DNA of 64,000 bases from an uncultured Lachnospiraceae bacterium (lineage in GTDB: Bacteria > Bacillota > Clostridia > Lachnospirales > Lachnospiraceae). The stretch lies in contig CAMWBY010000011.1 in NCBI GenBank assembly GCA_947172645.1, forward strand, positions 62,001 to 126,000, written 5' to 3'. Of the stretch, positions 17,568 to 26,131 are shown piece by piece. The notes under the pieces are model-generated. The model worked only from the letters and a program-made list of their open reading frames with translations. It ran no database searches and was not told the DNA's origin. Made by a program: the position numbers and the translations under genes. Numbering within the stretch: the stretch's first letter is position 1; each line of letters starts with the position of its first letter.

Positions 17568-20015
17568 TTAATGTTCATGGACGGTAAATACAATTTTTTT
17601 ATTTTTAAGCCCTGCCGATACCTTATCCCCCCTGGCCACGTTGCCATGGAGAATTTCTTCCGCCAAAGCGTCCTCTATTTCGGACTGGATTGCGCGTTTC
17701 ATGGGTCTCGCACCCATCTTGGCATCCATGTGTTTTTCTATAAGCCACTCCTTGACAGAAGCCGTAATCGTCAGTTCCATCTCCATCTGTTCCCTGCACC
17801 GCTTCACCAGGTTCTGTGTAAGCAGCGTGACTATCTTCTTCATATCGTCCTTATTCAACGGATGAAAAACCATAATTTCGTCAATCCGGTTGATAAATTC
17901 CGGTTTAAAGAGACGCTTTACTTCCTCCATCACATTGGATTTCATCTTATCATAATCCTGCTCCTGTGTAGTCTGTGTGGCAAAGCCCAGGTTCTTCGGG
18001 TCGATAATCCGCTGTGCACCGGCATTGGAAGTCATAATCAGTATGGTATTCTTGAAGCTGACCTTCCTGCCTTTGGAATCGGTAATATGTCCGTCGTCAA
18101 GCACCTGTAAAAGCACATTAAACACATCCGGGTGGGCTTTCTCTATCTCGTCGAACAATACCACAGAATAAGGGTTCCTGCGCACCTTCTCCGAAAGCTG
18201 CCCGCCGTCTTCGAATCCCACATAGCCCGGCGGCGAACCAATCATTTTAGACACCGAATGCCCTTCCATATACTCTGACATGTCAACACGAATAAGCGCG
18301 TTCTCCGAACCAAACATCGCCTCCGCAAGCGCCTTGCTCAACTCCGTCTTGCCCACGCCGGTAGGCCCCAGGAACAGAAACGAGCCAATCGGTCGGTTGG
18401 GGTCCTGCAGCCCTACCCTGCCTCTGCGCATCGCTTTCGCCACGGCCGTGACCGCCTCTTCCTGCCCAATCACTCTCTTATGCAGGATAGACTCCAGTTT
18501 TAACAGACGCTCACTCTCTTTCTCGGCGAGCTTCTTCACCGGTATTTTTGTCCAAAGAGCTACTACGGCCGCAATCTCATTCTCACCTACAATATAGGTG
18601 CGGCTCTCCTCTTCTTTTTCCATACGCTTGATAATGCGGTCATACTTACGCATACAATCGTTCTGCTTCTTTTTCAACTCCGCCGCCTGGGTAAAAGCCT
18701 CCATGCGGATAGAACGCTCAATCTGCAGGTCTATCTTCTTAATCTCCTCCGACAGTTCCCGCAATTTATCGGGCTGTGCCGTCACATTGAGCCGCACCGC
18801 CGCCGCTGCCTCGTCAATTAAATCTATTGCTTTGTCCGGTAGGTTCCTGTCATTGATATATCTGTCCGAAAGCGTCACCGCCGCGCGAATCGCCTCGGGG
18901 GTGATTGTGACGCGGTGATGTTCTTCGTATTTGTGCACGATGCCGCGGAGTATATTCTCCGCCTCTTCCACTGAGGGTTCCTCCACAGTCACCGGCTGGA
19001 ACCTTCTTTCCAGTGCGGCATCCTTCTCCACATACTTCCGGTACTCCGCAATGGTCGTGGCGCCAATCAGCTGTATCTCACCCCTGGCCAGCGAAGGCTT
19101 CAGGATATTAGAGGCGTCTATCGCTCCTTCCGCGCCGCCCGCGCCGATTATGGTATGCATCTCGTCCAGGAAAAGAACCACATTCCCGTCCTCTATGACT
19201 TCCTTAATTACTTTCTTAATTCTTTCTTCAAATTCCCCACGGTACTTGCTGCCCGCTACCATACCGGATAAGTCCAGTGTCAGAACCCTTTTATTCTGCA
19301 CGGTAAAGGGCACCTCCCCGGTGACAATCCGTGCGGCAAGCCCTTCCACTACGGCTGTCTTACCTACGCCGGGTTCGCCAATCAGACACGGGTTATTCTT
19401 GGTTCTGCGGCTTAGAATCTGGATGACTCTCGTAATCTCGTCTTCCCTTCCAATCACCGGGTCAAGCTTCCCATCCCGCGCAAGCGCCGTCAAATCACGG
19501 CTGTACTGGTCCAGGGTAGACGTGCCGCTTTTCTTCTTCCCCTGCCTTTTTCCCAAATCTTCTTTGTAGAGGGAGCTGTCCTCTCCCATAGCCACCAGGA
19601 CGTCCACATACAGCTTCTGTACGGAAACCCCCATCGTATTGAGAAGCCTGACCGCTACATTCTCTCCCTCTTTTAAAAGCGCCAACAGGATATGTTCCGT
19701 CCCTGTCTTCTCGCTGTGGAACCGCTCCGCCTGCCTGTGGGCCTCCTCCAGAATCCTCTGCGCCCGCGGGGAATAACCGTCTCTCTCCGCAATCAACACG
19801 GAACTTTCCGGTGCAATCAAATCCTGTATCATCTCTTTCAACTGCACCACGTCCACGCCGTTATTCATCAAAACTGTGGCTGCAACCCCCGTATTTTCCC
19901 GAAGCAGTCCGAGAAGAATGTGCTCGCTTCCCACGTAGCTCTGTCTCAGGTTTTTGGCCGCTCTTTCAGCTAACATCAATGCCGCTTTCGCCTTGTCCGT
20001 AAATTGTGGCTGCAT
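17568..20015 (-). CDS. clpC: ATP-dependent Clp protease ATP-binding subunit ClpC
   Basis: 815 residues. Two N-terminal Clp repeats (1-145), AAA+ module 1 with GEPGVGKTA, a middle domain with a UVR-like segment (about 415-455, AFTQAAELKKKQNDC), and AAA+ module 2 with GPTGVGKTE and the ClpP-binding-type region. Unfolds proteins for ClpP. The start is taken as ATG 20015 in a TGATG overlap with the GntR gene; a TTG one codon earlier (20018) is also possible and has better spacing to AAGGA. No mcsA, mcsB or ctsR lies nearby. Confidence 0.96.
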   Translation of the reverse strand: MQPQFTDKAKAALMLAERAAKNLRQSYVGSEHILLGLLRENTGVAATVLMNNGVDVVQLKEMIQDLIAPESSVLIAERDGYSPRAQRILEEAHRQAERFHSEKTGTEHILLALLKEGENVAVRLLNTMGVSVQKLYVDVLVAMGEDSSLYKEDLGKRQGKKKSGTSTLDQYSRDLTALARDGKLDPVIGREDEITRVIQILSRRTKNNPCLIGEPGVGKTAVVEGLAARIVTGEVPFTVQNKRVLTLDLSGMVAGSKYRGEFEERIKKVIKEVIEDGNVVLFLDEMHTIIGAGGAEGAIDASNILKPSLARGEIQLIGATTIAEYRKYVEKDAALERRFQPVTVEEPSVEEAENILRGIVHKYEEHHRVTITPEAIRAAVTLSDRYINDRNLPDKAIDLIDEAAAAVRLNVTAQPDKLRELSEEIKKIDLQIERSIRMEAFTQAAELKKKQNDCMRKYDRIIKRMEKEEESRTYIVGENEIAAVVALWTKIPVKKLAEKESERLLKLESILHKRVIGQEEAVTAVAKAMRRGRVGLQDPNRPIGSFLFLGPTGVGKTELSKALAEAMFGSENALIRVDMSEYMEGHSVSKMIGSPPGYVGFEDGGQLSEKVRRNPYSVVLFDEIEKAHPDVFNVLLQVLDDGHITDSKGRKVSFKNTILIMTSNAGAQRIIDPKNLGFATQTTQEQDYDKMKSNVMEEVKRLFKPEFINRIDEIMVFHPLNKDDMKKIVTLLTQNLVKRCREQMEMELTITASVKEWLIEKHMDAKMGARPMKRAIQSEIEDALAEEILHGNVARGDKVSAGLKNKKIVFTVHEH

Positions 20016-20398
20016 CAATAATCCATTCCTTTCCCATAGTCTTCATATATTTCATCTATAAGAGCATGCACTTCTTCTCTGGAAATATTCTTACAACTGG
20101 CCTGCGCCAATGTCACCTGCAGTTGTCTGCGCACCATATCAAGAGCTTTCATCCTGTCAATATCTATCGCAATCATGGCTCCCCGCCTTCGGTCCACCTT
20201 GACATACCCCTCCTGCTTCAACACGGTATACGCCTTGTTGACCGTATGCATATTGATGCCGATTGTATCCGCAAGCTGCCTGACAGACGGGAGCATATCC
20301 CCCTCCTGGAACTGTGAAGTCGCGATTCCATGAATAATCTGGTTCCGCAGCTGCATATAGATTGCCTCATCACTGTTAAAATCTATCTCTATAAACAT
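20015..20398 (-). CDS. GntR-family (YtrA-type) transcriptional regulator
   Basis: 127 residues. Winged helix at 10-75 (IYMQLRNQIIHGIATSQFQ, then LPSVRQLADTIGINMHTVNKAY) and a short C-terminal helical tail, as in the YtrA subfamily. Its stop overlaps the clpC start, so the two are translated together. AGGAG sits only 1-2 nt before the ATG, which may mean low expression. In many Firmicutes clpC is led by ctsR; this regulator may take that position, though its target is not shown by the sequence. Confidence 0.9.
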   Translation of the reverse strand: MFIEIDFNSDEAIYMQLRNQIIHGIATSQFQEGDMLPSVRQLADTIGINMHTVNKAYTVLKQEGYVKVDRRRGAMIAIDIDRMKALDMVRRQLQVTLAQASCKNISREEVHALIDEIYEDYGKGMDY

Positions 20399-20434
20399 TC
20401 TCCTGCCACTCTTATGATACCTTGCTTTGAATCT

Positions 20435-21787
20435 TTAATCCTTATCTTCCATATTCAAAAAGCCAAACTCCAAATCATCGTCATCCATCAGGAAATTCTT
20501 CGCCTTGCGCTTCGGCGTGGATTTTACAAGTACATTATCGCTTACATCCTCCTGATACTCCACCTCGCGTATGCCGGGTTTCCTGCTGTCCCTCGTCGTC
20601 CTTGCGCGCGCTGCCGGCGCGTCCTCCGTACGCCGCCTGGAAACCACCGTCTCCTCCTGCGCGCTTCGTCTGCGCCTTGCCGGCGTTTCTTCTATCGTCT
20701 GTCCACGACGACGCCTTGGCGTAATCTCGTCTTCATCATCGTCGTCCTCATCATCTTCATCGTCGTCTTCATCATCATCGTCGTCGTCCTCATAGTCTTC
20801 ATAATACGCGTCACGCAATTTCACTGCCATAACAATAATGACGATAACAAGGATTCCCGACAAAATACCCAGTGCAACGATGGCAATCCTCTGTCGTACC
20901 AACACCTTCGCATCCTCAGACGCATCCACGCTCTGTCCCTGAGCCGCCGCATCGAGGATTTGCTGCAGCTTTTGTTTGGTACGTCCCACATTGTCATGCA
21001 GATACCACACATAAGTGCCATCCGCCTCCTGCTGATATACCAATTCATAATCATTATTGACAGAAGGCTCCGGTTCAGGTTCCGGCTCAGGCTCCTGGGG
21101 CGCCTCCTCCTCAGGAACCGGGAGCATCTCGCCAAGCTCCATCAAATCCGACCGGATGAAGCCGCTCTTCTCGGAGCCGTCTTCCGCCGTAAAAGTGACA
21201 TAATACCACACTTTGCCATCGCCGCCGTTTGACTGTCCGCTGACCACCACACGACTGTCTTTGTCTAAACTGGCAACCGTGCTGTCATTCGTGGAGGGCC
21301 CTGTCCTGACCTTCGCAGAACCTGCGGAAATCGTGGCGTACTGGGCGTCCATAGCAGTCTCCGCCCCGCTTGCAGACTGGGACGAATCTCCCCCTTCCTG
21401 TGAAGCGTCGCCTTCGCCGCCCCCCTGGGAGCCGCCGCCCGACGTAAGCTGCGGAAGGTCTCCGTCATCGTTTCTGTCTACCAAATCCGCACGGATATAT
21501 CCCGTCGTATTCGCATCCACGTACACCTGATACCACGTTACGCCGGAAGCATCCTTCGTCTCACCCGTCAAAGTGATACTTTTCCCCTGGGACGCACTTC
21601 CCACCACCGCGCTGCTTGTATCCGTGTTCGCACGTATCTTCGCCGACCCTACTTTGACAGTGCCGGTATTCTCGGCCCGCACGGTAAACGGCATACACCA
21701 TACGGCGGCCATCATGCCCGCCGCAGTGGCCAAACCCCATAAGAAACGTTTCTTCCCCCCTGCTTTACGTCTGTTCTTCTGTACCAT
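20435..21787 (-). CDS. SH3-domain membrane protein with poly-acidic tract
   Basis: 450 residues from ATG 21787 (AAAGGAG with good spacing). Signal peptide or anchor at 12-37, bacterial SH3 domain 1 (about 40-100), Gly/Ser/Glu linker, SH3 domain 2 (about 150-220), a (PE)n linker, then a membrane helix near 305-325 (IAIVALGILSGILVIVIIVM). The cytoplasmic tail begins with about 30 residues that are nearly all Asp, Glu or Tyr and continues with Arg-rich clusters. SH3b domains usually bind cell wall. A two-ended protein linking wall and cytoplasm is inferred. Confidence 0.85.
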   Translation of the reverse strand: MVQKNRRKAGGKKRFLWGLATAAGMMAAVWCMPFTVRAENTGTVKVGSAKIRANTDTSSAVVGSASQGKSITLTGETKDASGVTWYQVYVDANTTGYIRADLVDRNDDGDLPQLTSGGGSQGGGEGDASQEGGDSSQSASGAETAMDAQYATISAGSAKVRTGPSTNDSTVASLDKDSRVVVSGQSNGGDGKVWYYVTFTAEDGSEKSGFIRSDLMELGEMLPVPEEEAPQEPEPEPEPEPSVNNDYELVYQQEADGTYVWYLHDNVGRTKQKLQQILDAAAQGQSVDASEDAKVLVRQRIAIVALGILSGILVIVIIVMAVKLRDAYYEDYEDDDDDDEDDDEDDEDDDDEDEITPRRRRGQTIEETPARRRRSAQEETVVSRRRTEDAPAARARTTRDSRKPGIREVEYQEDVSDNVLVKSTPKRKAKNFLMDDDDLEFGFLNMEDKD

Positions 21788-21812
21788 AATTTCCTTTTCT
21801 CCTTTAGACGTT

Positions 21813-22295
21813 TTACAATTCCCTCGTAAAACGTTTTGCACCTTCTTCGCCTCTGGTCCTCTCCGTGCCGAAACCGGCCATGTTGAGGTTCCTGGACGAC
21901 CTAGCCTTTTCTTCAATCTCTTTGTGATATGCCGCTTCGCATCTGCCGCAATATCTTCCTGAGCGGATAACCGCCCCGCATATTTCACACTTCATAAATG
22001 TGTTGGAATTGGGCGCAATCTCCAACCGCGCCTCCTTGAGCATATCCCGGATAGATTTCTGCGACACCCCTGTGGCGTCGGATACGTCCGCCGTCGTCGC
22101 GCCCGCATGTTTTTCCAGATAATTGCGCACTTTGCCGTAATCGTCATATTCTATGTAACCGCAGTCCTCGCACTTATACTCCCCTACGCCTTTGAAAATC
22201 ATAATCCCGCCGCATTCGTTGCAAGTCAACGGCCTGTTGTAACTGTCAATCAGACTCTTTACAAGATTCTCTGTTTTTTCTTCTCTGCTGCTCAT
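21813..22295 (-). CDS. Zinc-ribbon / helix-turn-helix protein
   Basis: 160 residues. Two CxxC pairs form the first zinc ribbon (CNECGG, CEDCGY), followed by a helix-turn-helix (ADVSDATGVSQKSIRDMLKEA), then a second zinc site (CEICGA, CGRCEA) and a basic tail. It resembles the YvyF/TIGR03826 flagellar-operon proteins in having zinc and HTH parts, but the order differs. ATG 22295 has GGAG at 8 nt; GTG 22313 is an alternative start. Lies between purD and the SH3 gene, same strand. Likely a small regulator. Confidence 0.78.
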   Translation of the reverse strand: MSSREEKTENLVKSLIDSYNRPLTCNECGGIMIFKGVGEYKCEDCGYIEYDDYGKVRNYLEKHAGATTADVSDATGVSQKSIRDMLKEARLEIAPNSNTFMKCEICGAVIRSGRYCGRCEAAYHKEIEEKARSSRNLNMAGFGTERTRGEEGAKRFTREL

Positions 22296-22334
22296 AGCCC
22301 CTTCTCCCTTCACACCTTTTACACACGTATCGCT

Positions 22335-23606
22335 CTATGCCTCGTCAATGGCCTTCCCAATATCGTTCCTCATATACTTATTTGCAAAGGAGACCCACTC
22401 CGTCGCCCGGTACGCGTTCGCCCGCGCCTCTTTCAAATCCTGCCCTTTTGCCGTGACGCCCAGAACGCGCCCGCCATTTGTGACAATCCCCTCTTGCGTC
22501 CGTTTCGTTCCGGCATGGAAACAATAGTACCCCTCTTTACCATCAAAGTTTTCCAAACCGTCAATCAAAAATCCCTTTTCGTAAGACACCGGATAGCCCT
22601 CGGAAGCCAACACCACACAGACTGCCGCATTGTCCTCAAACACAAGGTCAATCCTGTCCAACGTGCCGTCAATGCACGCATTTACCACATCGATAATATC
22701 ATTTTTCATGCGTGGAAGAACCACCTGCGCCTCCGGGTCCCCAAATCTGGCATTGTATTCAAGCACGCGCGGCCCATCCTCCGTCAGCATTAAGCCGAAG
22801 AAAATCACGCCCTTAAAAGGCCGTCCCTCCGCCGCCATGGCATCCACCGTCGCCTGATAAATATATTTGCGGCAGAACGCATCCACCTCATCCGTATAGA
22901 AAGGGCTGGGGGAAAAGGTCCCCATACCGCCGGTATTGAGTCCTGTATCTCCATCCATCGCCCGCTTATGGTCCTGGGCGGAAGACATTATCTGAATGGT
23001 TTTGCCGTCTACAAAGGAAAGTACGGAAACTTCACGTCCGGTCATAAACTCCTCCACGACCATCCGGCTGCCTGCCTCCCCGAATTTCTTCTCCTCCATA
23101 ATTGTCCTGACACCCTCTTTCGCCTCTTCGAGGGTCTGGCAAATCAGCACGCCCTTCCCCAGTGCGAGTCCGTCCGCCTTCAAGACAACCGGCATCTTTG
23201 ACGTCTCCAGATACGCCAATGCTTTCTCCGGGTCGTCGAAATTCTCATAGGACGCCGTCGGAATGTTGTATTTCTTCATCAAATCTTTGGAAAAAGCCTT
23301 GCTGCCCTCCAATATGGCGGCATTCTTCCGCGGCCCGAATACCCGCAGTCCCGCGGCTTCCATCTCGTCCACAAGTCCGCCCACAAGAGGGTCGTCCATG
23401 CCAACGATGGTGAGGTCGACCGCTTTCTCCCTGGCAAAAGCCACAAGCTTGCCAAACTCCATGGCGCCGATGGGGACACATTCCGCAATCTGTCCTATAC
23501 CTGCATTGCCCGGCGCGCAATAAATCTTGTCAACCTGCGGACTCTTCGCCACGCTCGCCGCGATTGCATGTTCCCTTCCGCCGCTTCCCACGATTAATAC
23601 TTTCAT
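22335..23606 (-). CDS. purD: Phosphoribosylamine-glycine ligase
   Basis: 423 residues, standard length. ATP-grasp enzyme of purine synthesis (second step, forms GAR). Motifs: MKVLIVGSGGREHAIA at the N-terminus, PVVLKADGLALGKGV for ATP binding, and LEYNARFGDPEAQV near the C-terminus for metal binding. Last gene of the purE-purM-purN-purD run; 88 nt follow purN. Confidence 0.97.
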   Translation of the reverse strand: MKVLIVGSGGREHAIAASVAKSPQVDKIYCAPGNAGIGQIAECVPIGAMEFGKLVAFAREKAVDLTIVGMDDPLVGGLVDEMEAAGLRVFGPRKNAAILEGSKAFSKDLMKKYNIPTASYENFDDPEKALAYLETSKMPVVLKADGLALGKGVLICQTLEEAKEGVRTIMEEKKFGEAGSRMVVEEFMTGREVSVLSFVDGKTIQIMSSAQDHKRAMDGDTGLNTGGMGTFSPSPFYTDEVDAFCRKYIYQATVDAMAAEGRPFKGVIFFGLMLTEDGPRVLEYNARFGDPEAQVVLPRMKNDIIDVVNACIDGTLDRIDLVFEDNAAVCVVLASEGYPVSYEKGFLIDGLENFDGKEGYYCFHAGTKRTQEGIVTNGGRVLGVTAKGQDLKEARANAYRATEWVSFANKYMRNDIGKAIDEA

Positions 23607-23694
23607 TGGTATACCTTGCCTTTCTTAATGATTCGCTCCCCACAAAATAACGTAAAGCCAAACTCCTGCAGTGATTCTCCTGCACATTGTCTCT

Positions 23695-24321
23695 CTATCC
23701 GGAAATCTTCACATGCCCGTCCGTCACCTGCACTCTGCCGTTCGCAATCAGATGAATGCTCTCGGGCAGAATCACCCACTCCGCCTCTTCCATCACCCGC
23801 CGCTGTAAAGTCTCCGGCGTGTCGCCTTCCTGCACTGCCACCGGCTTCTGCATGATGATGGGGCCTGTATCCGTGCCCTCATCCACAAAATGCACCGTCG
23901 CGCCGGTAACCTTCACGCCTCTGGCAAGCGCCGCCTCGTGCACCTTCAGGCCATAATATCCGGTGCCACAAAAAGACGGAATCAAGGAAGGATGGATATT
24001 GACAATCCTGTTCTCATATTTCCTTATCAATTCCGGCGGAACCACCACGAGAAAACCTGCCAGCACAATCAAATCCGGCTCCGCCTCATCCACCGCCTTA
24101 AGAAGCGCCTGATTAAACTGTCCTCTGTCATCGTAATCCCGGGGCGATACGCAGACCGCATCGACGCCCGCCTGTTTTGCCCGCTCCAAGGCATAGGCGT
24201 TCCTGTTATTGCTGATGACACGGACAATCCTGGTATTTGTAATCAAACCGTTCTGCACGCCGTCGATGAGCGCCTGCAGATTCGTGCCGCCGCCCGACAC
24301 GCATACCGCTATCTTAAGCAT
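23695..24321 (-). CDS. purN: Phosphoribosylglycinamide formyltransferase
   Basis: 208 residues from ATG 24321 (MLKIAVCVSGGGTNLQALID); the upstream extension to 24372 is not PurN-like. Catalytic region NIHPSLIPSF with the conserved His, HFVDEGTDTGPII with catalytic Asp, and SNNRNAYALERA. Transfers formyl from 10-formyl-THF to GAR. Between purM and purD. Confidence 0.97.
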   Translation of the reverse strand: MLKIAVCVSGGGTNLQALIDGVQNGLITNTRIVRVISNNRNAYALERAKQAGVDAVCVSPRDYDDRGQFNQALLKAVDEAEPDLIVLAGFLVVVPPELIRKYENRIVNIHPSLIPSFCGTGYYGLKVHEAALARGVKVTGATVHFVDEGTDTGPIIMQKPVAVQEGDTPETLQRRVMEEAEWVILPESIHLIANGRVQVTDGHVKISG

Positions 24322-24368
24322 TCTCTCTGCACCTCTGTCGCATATTTTATAGTTTCTTAATGTTTTTC

Positions 24369-25394
24369 TCACACGATAACCGCTTCCTTGCTTCCTTTTT
24401 CTATTTCCCCGACGATGTAAGCCGCCTCGCCCGCCTCTTTCAGCGCGGCAACCGTCCTGTCTGCATCCGCCGCGTCCACTGCCAGAATCATGCCAAGGCC
24501 CATGTTATAGGTATTGTACATCATCTTCTCTTCCAGATTTCCTGTCTTTTGCAGCAATTTAAAAATCGGAGGCACAGGATAGCTGTCCTTATGCACCACA
24601 GCCTTCACGCCGTCCGGAAGCATTCTCGGGATATTCTCATAGAAGCCGCCGCCCGTAATATGGCTGCATCCTTTCATCACAATACCCGCGCTGCGGACAG
24701 CCTGCAGCGCCTTGACATAAATCCTGGTAGGCGCAATCAACGCTTCGCCAAGCGTAGCGCCCAGCTCGTCATAGTAAGTATCCAGGCTCTCTTTCGTCAT
24801 GTCGAATACCTTGCGCACCAGTGAAAAACCATTGCTATGTACGCCGGAGGATGCAATACCCACCAACACGTCGCCCGGCTTAATATGCTCCCCGGTAATC
24901 AAATCCTTCTTATCCGCCACGCCCACTGCAAACCCGGCCAAATCGTATTCGTCCTCGGGCATCAGTCCCGGATGCTCCGCCGTCTCGCCGCCAATCAAGG
25001 CCGCCCCCGCCTGTCTGCATCCTTCGGCCACGCCGCTGACAATCGTGGCAATCTTCTCCGGATAATTCTTGCCGCAGGCGATATAATCCAGGAAAAACAA
25101 GGGTTCGCCGCCCGCGCACGCCACGTCGTTGATACACATAGCGACACAGTCGATTCCTACCGTATCATGCTTATCCATCAGAAATGCAAGTTTAATCTTC
25201 GTGCCCACACCGTCCGTCCCGGACAAAAGCACCGGATGCTCCATCTCCTTTATCTTCTCCATGGAAAAGGCGCCCGAAAAGCCGCCAAGCCCGCCTAAAA
25301 CCTCGGGCCGCATTGTCTCTTTTACGTGTTTCTTCATCAATTCTACCGATTGGTAGCCTGCCTCTATATCGACGCCTGCCGTCTTGTAATCCAT
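24369..25394 (-). CDS. purM: Phosphoribosylformylglycinamidine cyclo-ligase
   Basis: 341 residues, standard length. AIR synthetase of the PurM/ThiL superfamily: [19 protein letters not shown] at the N-terminus, [24 protein letters not shown], and [37 protein letters not shown] precedes the ATG. Follows purE by 95 nt. Confidence 0.97.
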   Translation of the reverse strand: MDYKTAGVDIEAGYQSVELMKKHVKETMRPEVLGGLGGFSGAFSMEKIKEMEHPVLLSGTDGVGTKIKLAFLMDKHDTVGIDCVAMCINDVACAGGEPLFFLDYIACGKNYPEKIATIVSGVAEGCRQAGAALIGGETAEHPGLMPEDEYDLAGFAVGVADKKDLITGEHIKPGDVLVGIASSGVHSNGFSLVRKVFDMTKESLDTYYDELGATLGEALIAPTRIYVKALQAVRSAGIVMKGCSHITGGGFYENIPRMLPDGVKAVVHKDSYPVPPIFKLLQKTGNLEEKMMYNTYNMGLGMILAVDAADADRTVAALKEAGEAAYIVGEIEKGSKEAVIV

Positions 25395-25489
25395 GTCCTA
25401 CCTCCAGAGTATGCGGACAGCGCAGCACATGCACGGTCCTGGTTGTATATGATATTTGCCTTATGTCTGCTCTCCAAAACAACGATTAC

Positions 25490-25999
25490 TTACGTTGTCA
25501 TATAATTCCTGTATCCCACTTCCTGCAGCCTGGCGTCCTTTCTCTGCACGCTCTCCTTCAGGCTCCGTGTATAGTCTTTCAGCCTCTGCAAAAGCGCCGG
25601 GTCGGATGTGGCAAGTATCTTCGCCGCCAGGATACCCGCATTCTGCCCGCCGTTGATTGCCACCGTAGCCACCGGAATACCGGAAGGCATCTGCACGATG
25701 GAATACAGAGAATCCACACCGCCCAAGTCAGAAGTCTTCATCGGCACGCCGATTACCGGCATAGGGAAAATGGCGGCGCACATCCCCGGCAGATGGGCAG
25801 CCTTGCCCGCTCCGGCGATAATCACCTTAAATCCCTTATCCTCCGCGCTCTTTGCATATTCGTAAAACACATCCGGCTCCCTGTGGGCCGAAATAATCGC
25901 CATCTCATAAGAAATGCCAAGGTCTTCCAACAAATCCGCCGCCTTAGCCATCACGGGCATATCGGAATCGCTACCCATCACAATGCCTACCTGTGCCAT
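25490..25999 (-). CDS. purE: N5-carboxyaminoimidazole ribonucleotide mutase
   Basis: 169 residues. The start at 25999 (MAQVGIVMGSDSDMPVM) follows AAGGAGG; upstream in-frame Met codons lack this. Class I PurE motifs: GSDSDMPVM, SAHREPD, and GAGKAAHLPGM. First gene of the purine run; a promoter sits about 90 bp upstream. The partner purK is not in this window. Confidence 0.97.
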   Translation of the reverse strand: MAQVGIVMGSDSDMPVMAKAADLLEDLGISYEMAIISAHREPDVFYEYAKSAEDKGFKVIIAGAGKAAHLPGMCAAIFPMPVIGVPMKTSDLGGVDSLYSIVQMPSGIPVATVAINGGQNAGILAAKILATSDPALLQRLKDYTRSLKESVQRKDARLQEVGYRNYMTT

Positions 26000-26088
26000 T
26001 TGGATTTCCTCCTTATCTGTCGCACTCATTTCCGCTTGTCTGCCACACAGGCCGTCCAAAAAGCCTGCTTGCATTAATTCCCATAATC

Positions 26089-26117
26089 AGTGTACTAAAT
26101 TTTTTTTGGATACGCAA
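26089..26117 (-). promoter_or_regulatory. Candidate promoter of the purE operon
   Basis: On the minus strand TTGCGT (26112-26117), 17 nt rich in A, then TACACT (26089-26094). It lies between the aminopeptidase stop and purE. I saw no purine riboswitch core and no PurR-box-like pair here. Confidence 0.5.
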
Positions 26118-26131
26118 CTATCTTTTATGAA

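Noticed and set aside
17514-18110. Plus-strand frame of 198 codons opposite clpC
   Set aside because: It runs entirely antisense to ClpC and its flank, with no ribosome site and no recognisable domain.
20571-20795. Poly-Ser reading frame on the plus strand
   Set aside because: It is the reverse complement of the Asp/Glu tract of the SH3 protein.
26000-26131. Possible purine riboswitch before purE
   Set aside because: No conserved riboswitch core or three-way junction was seen; only a promoter-like pair.
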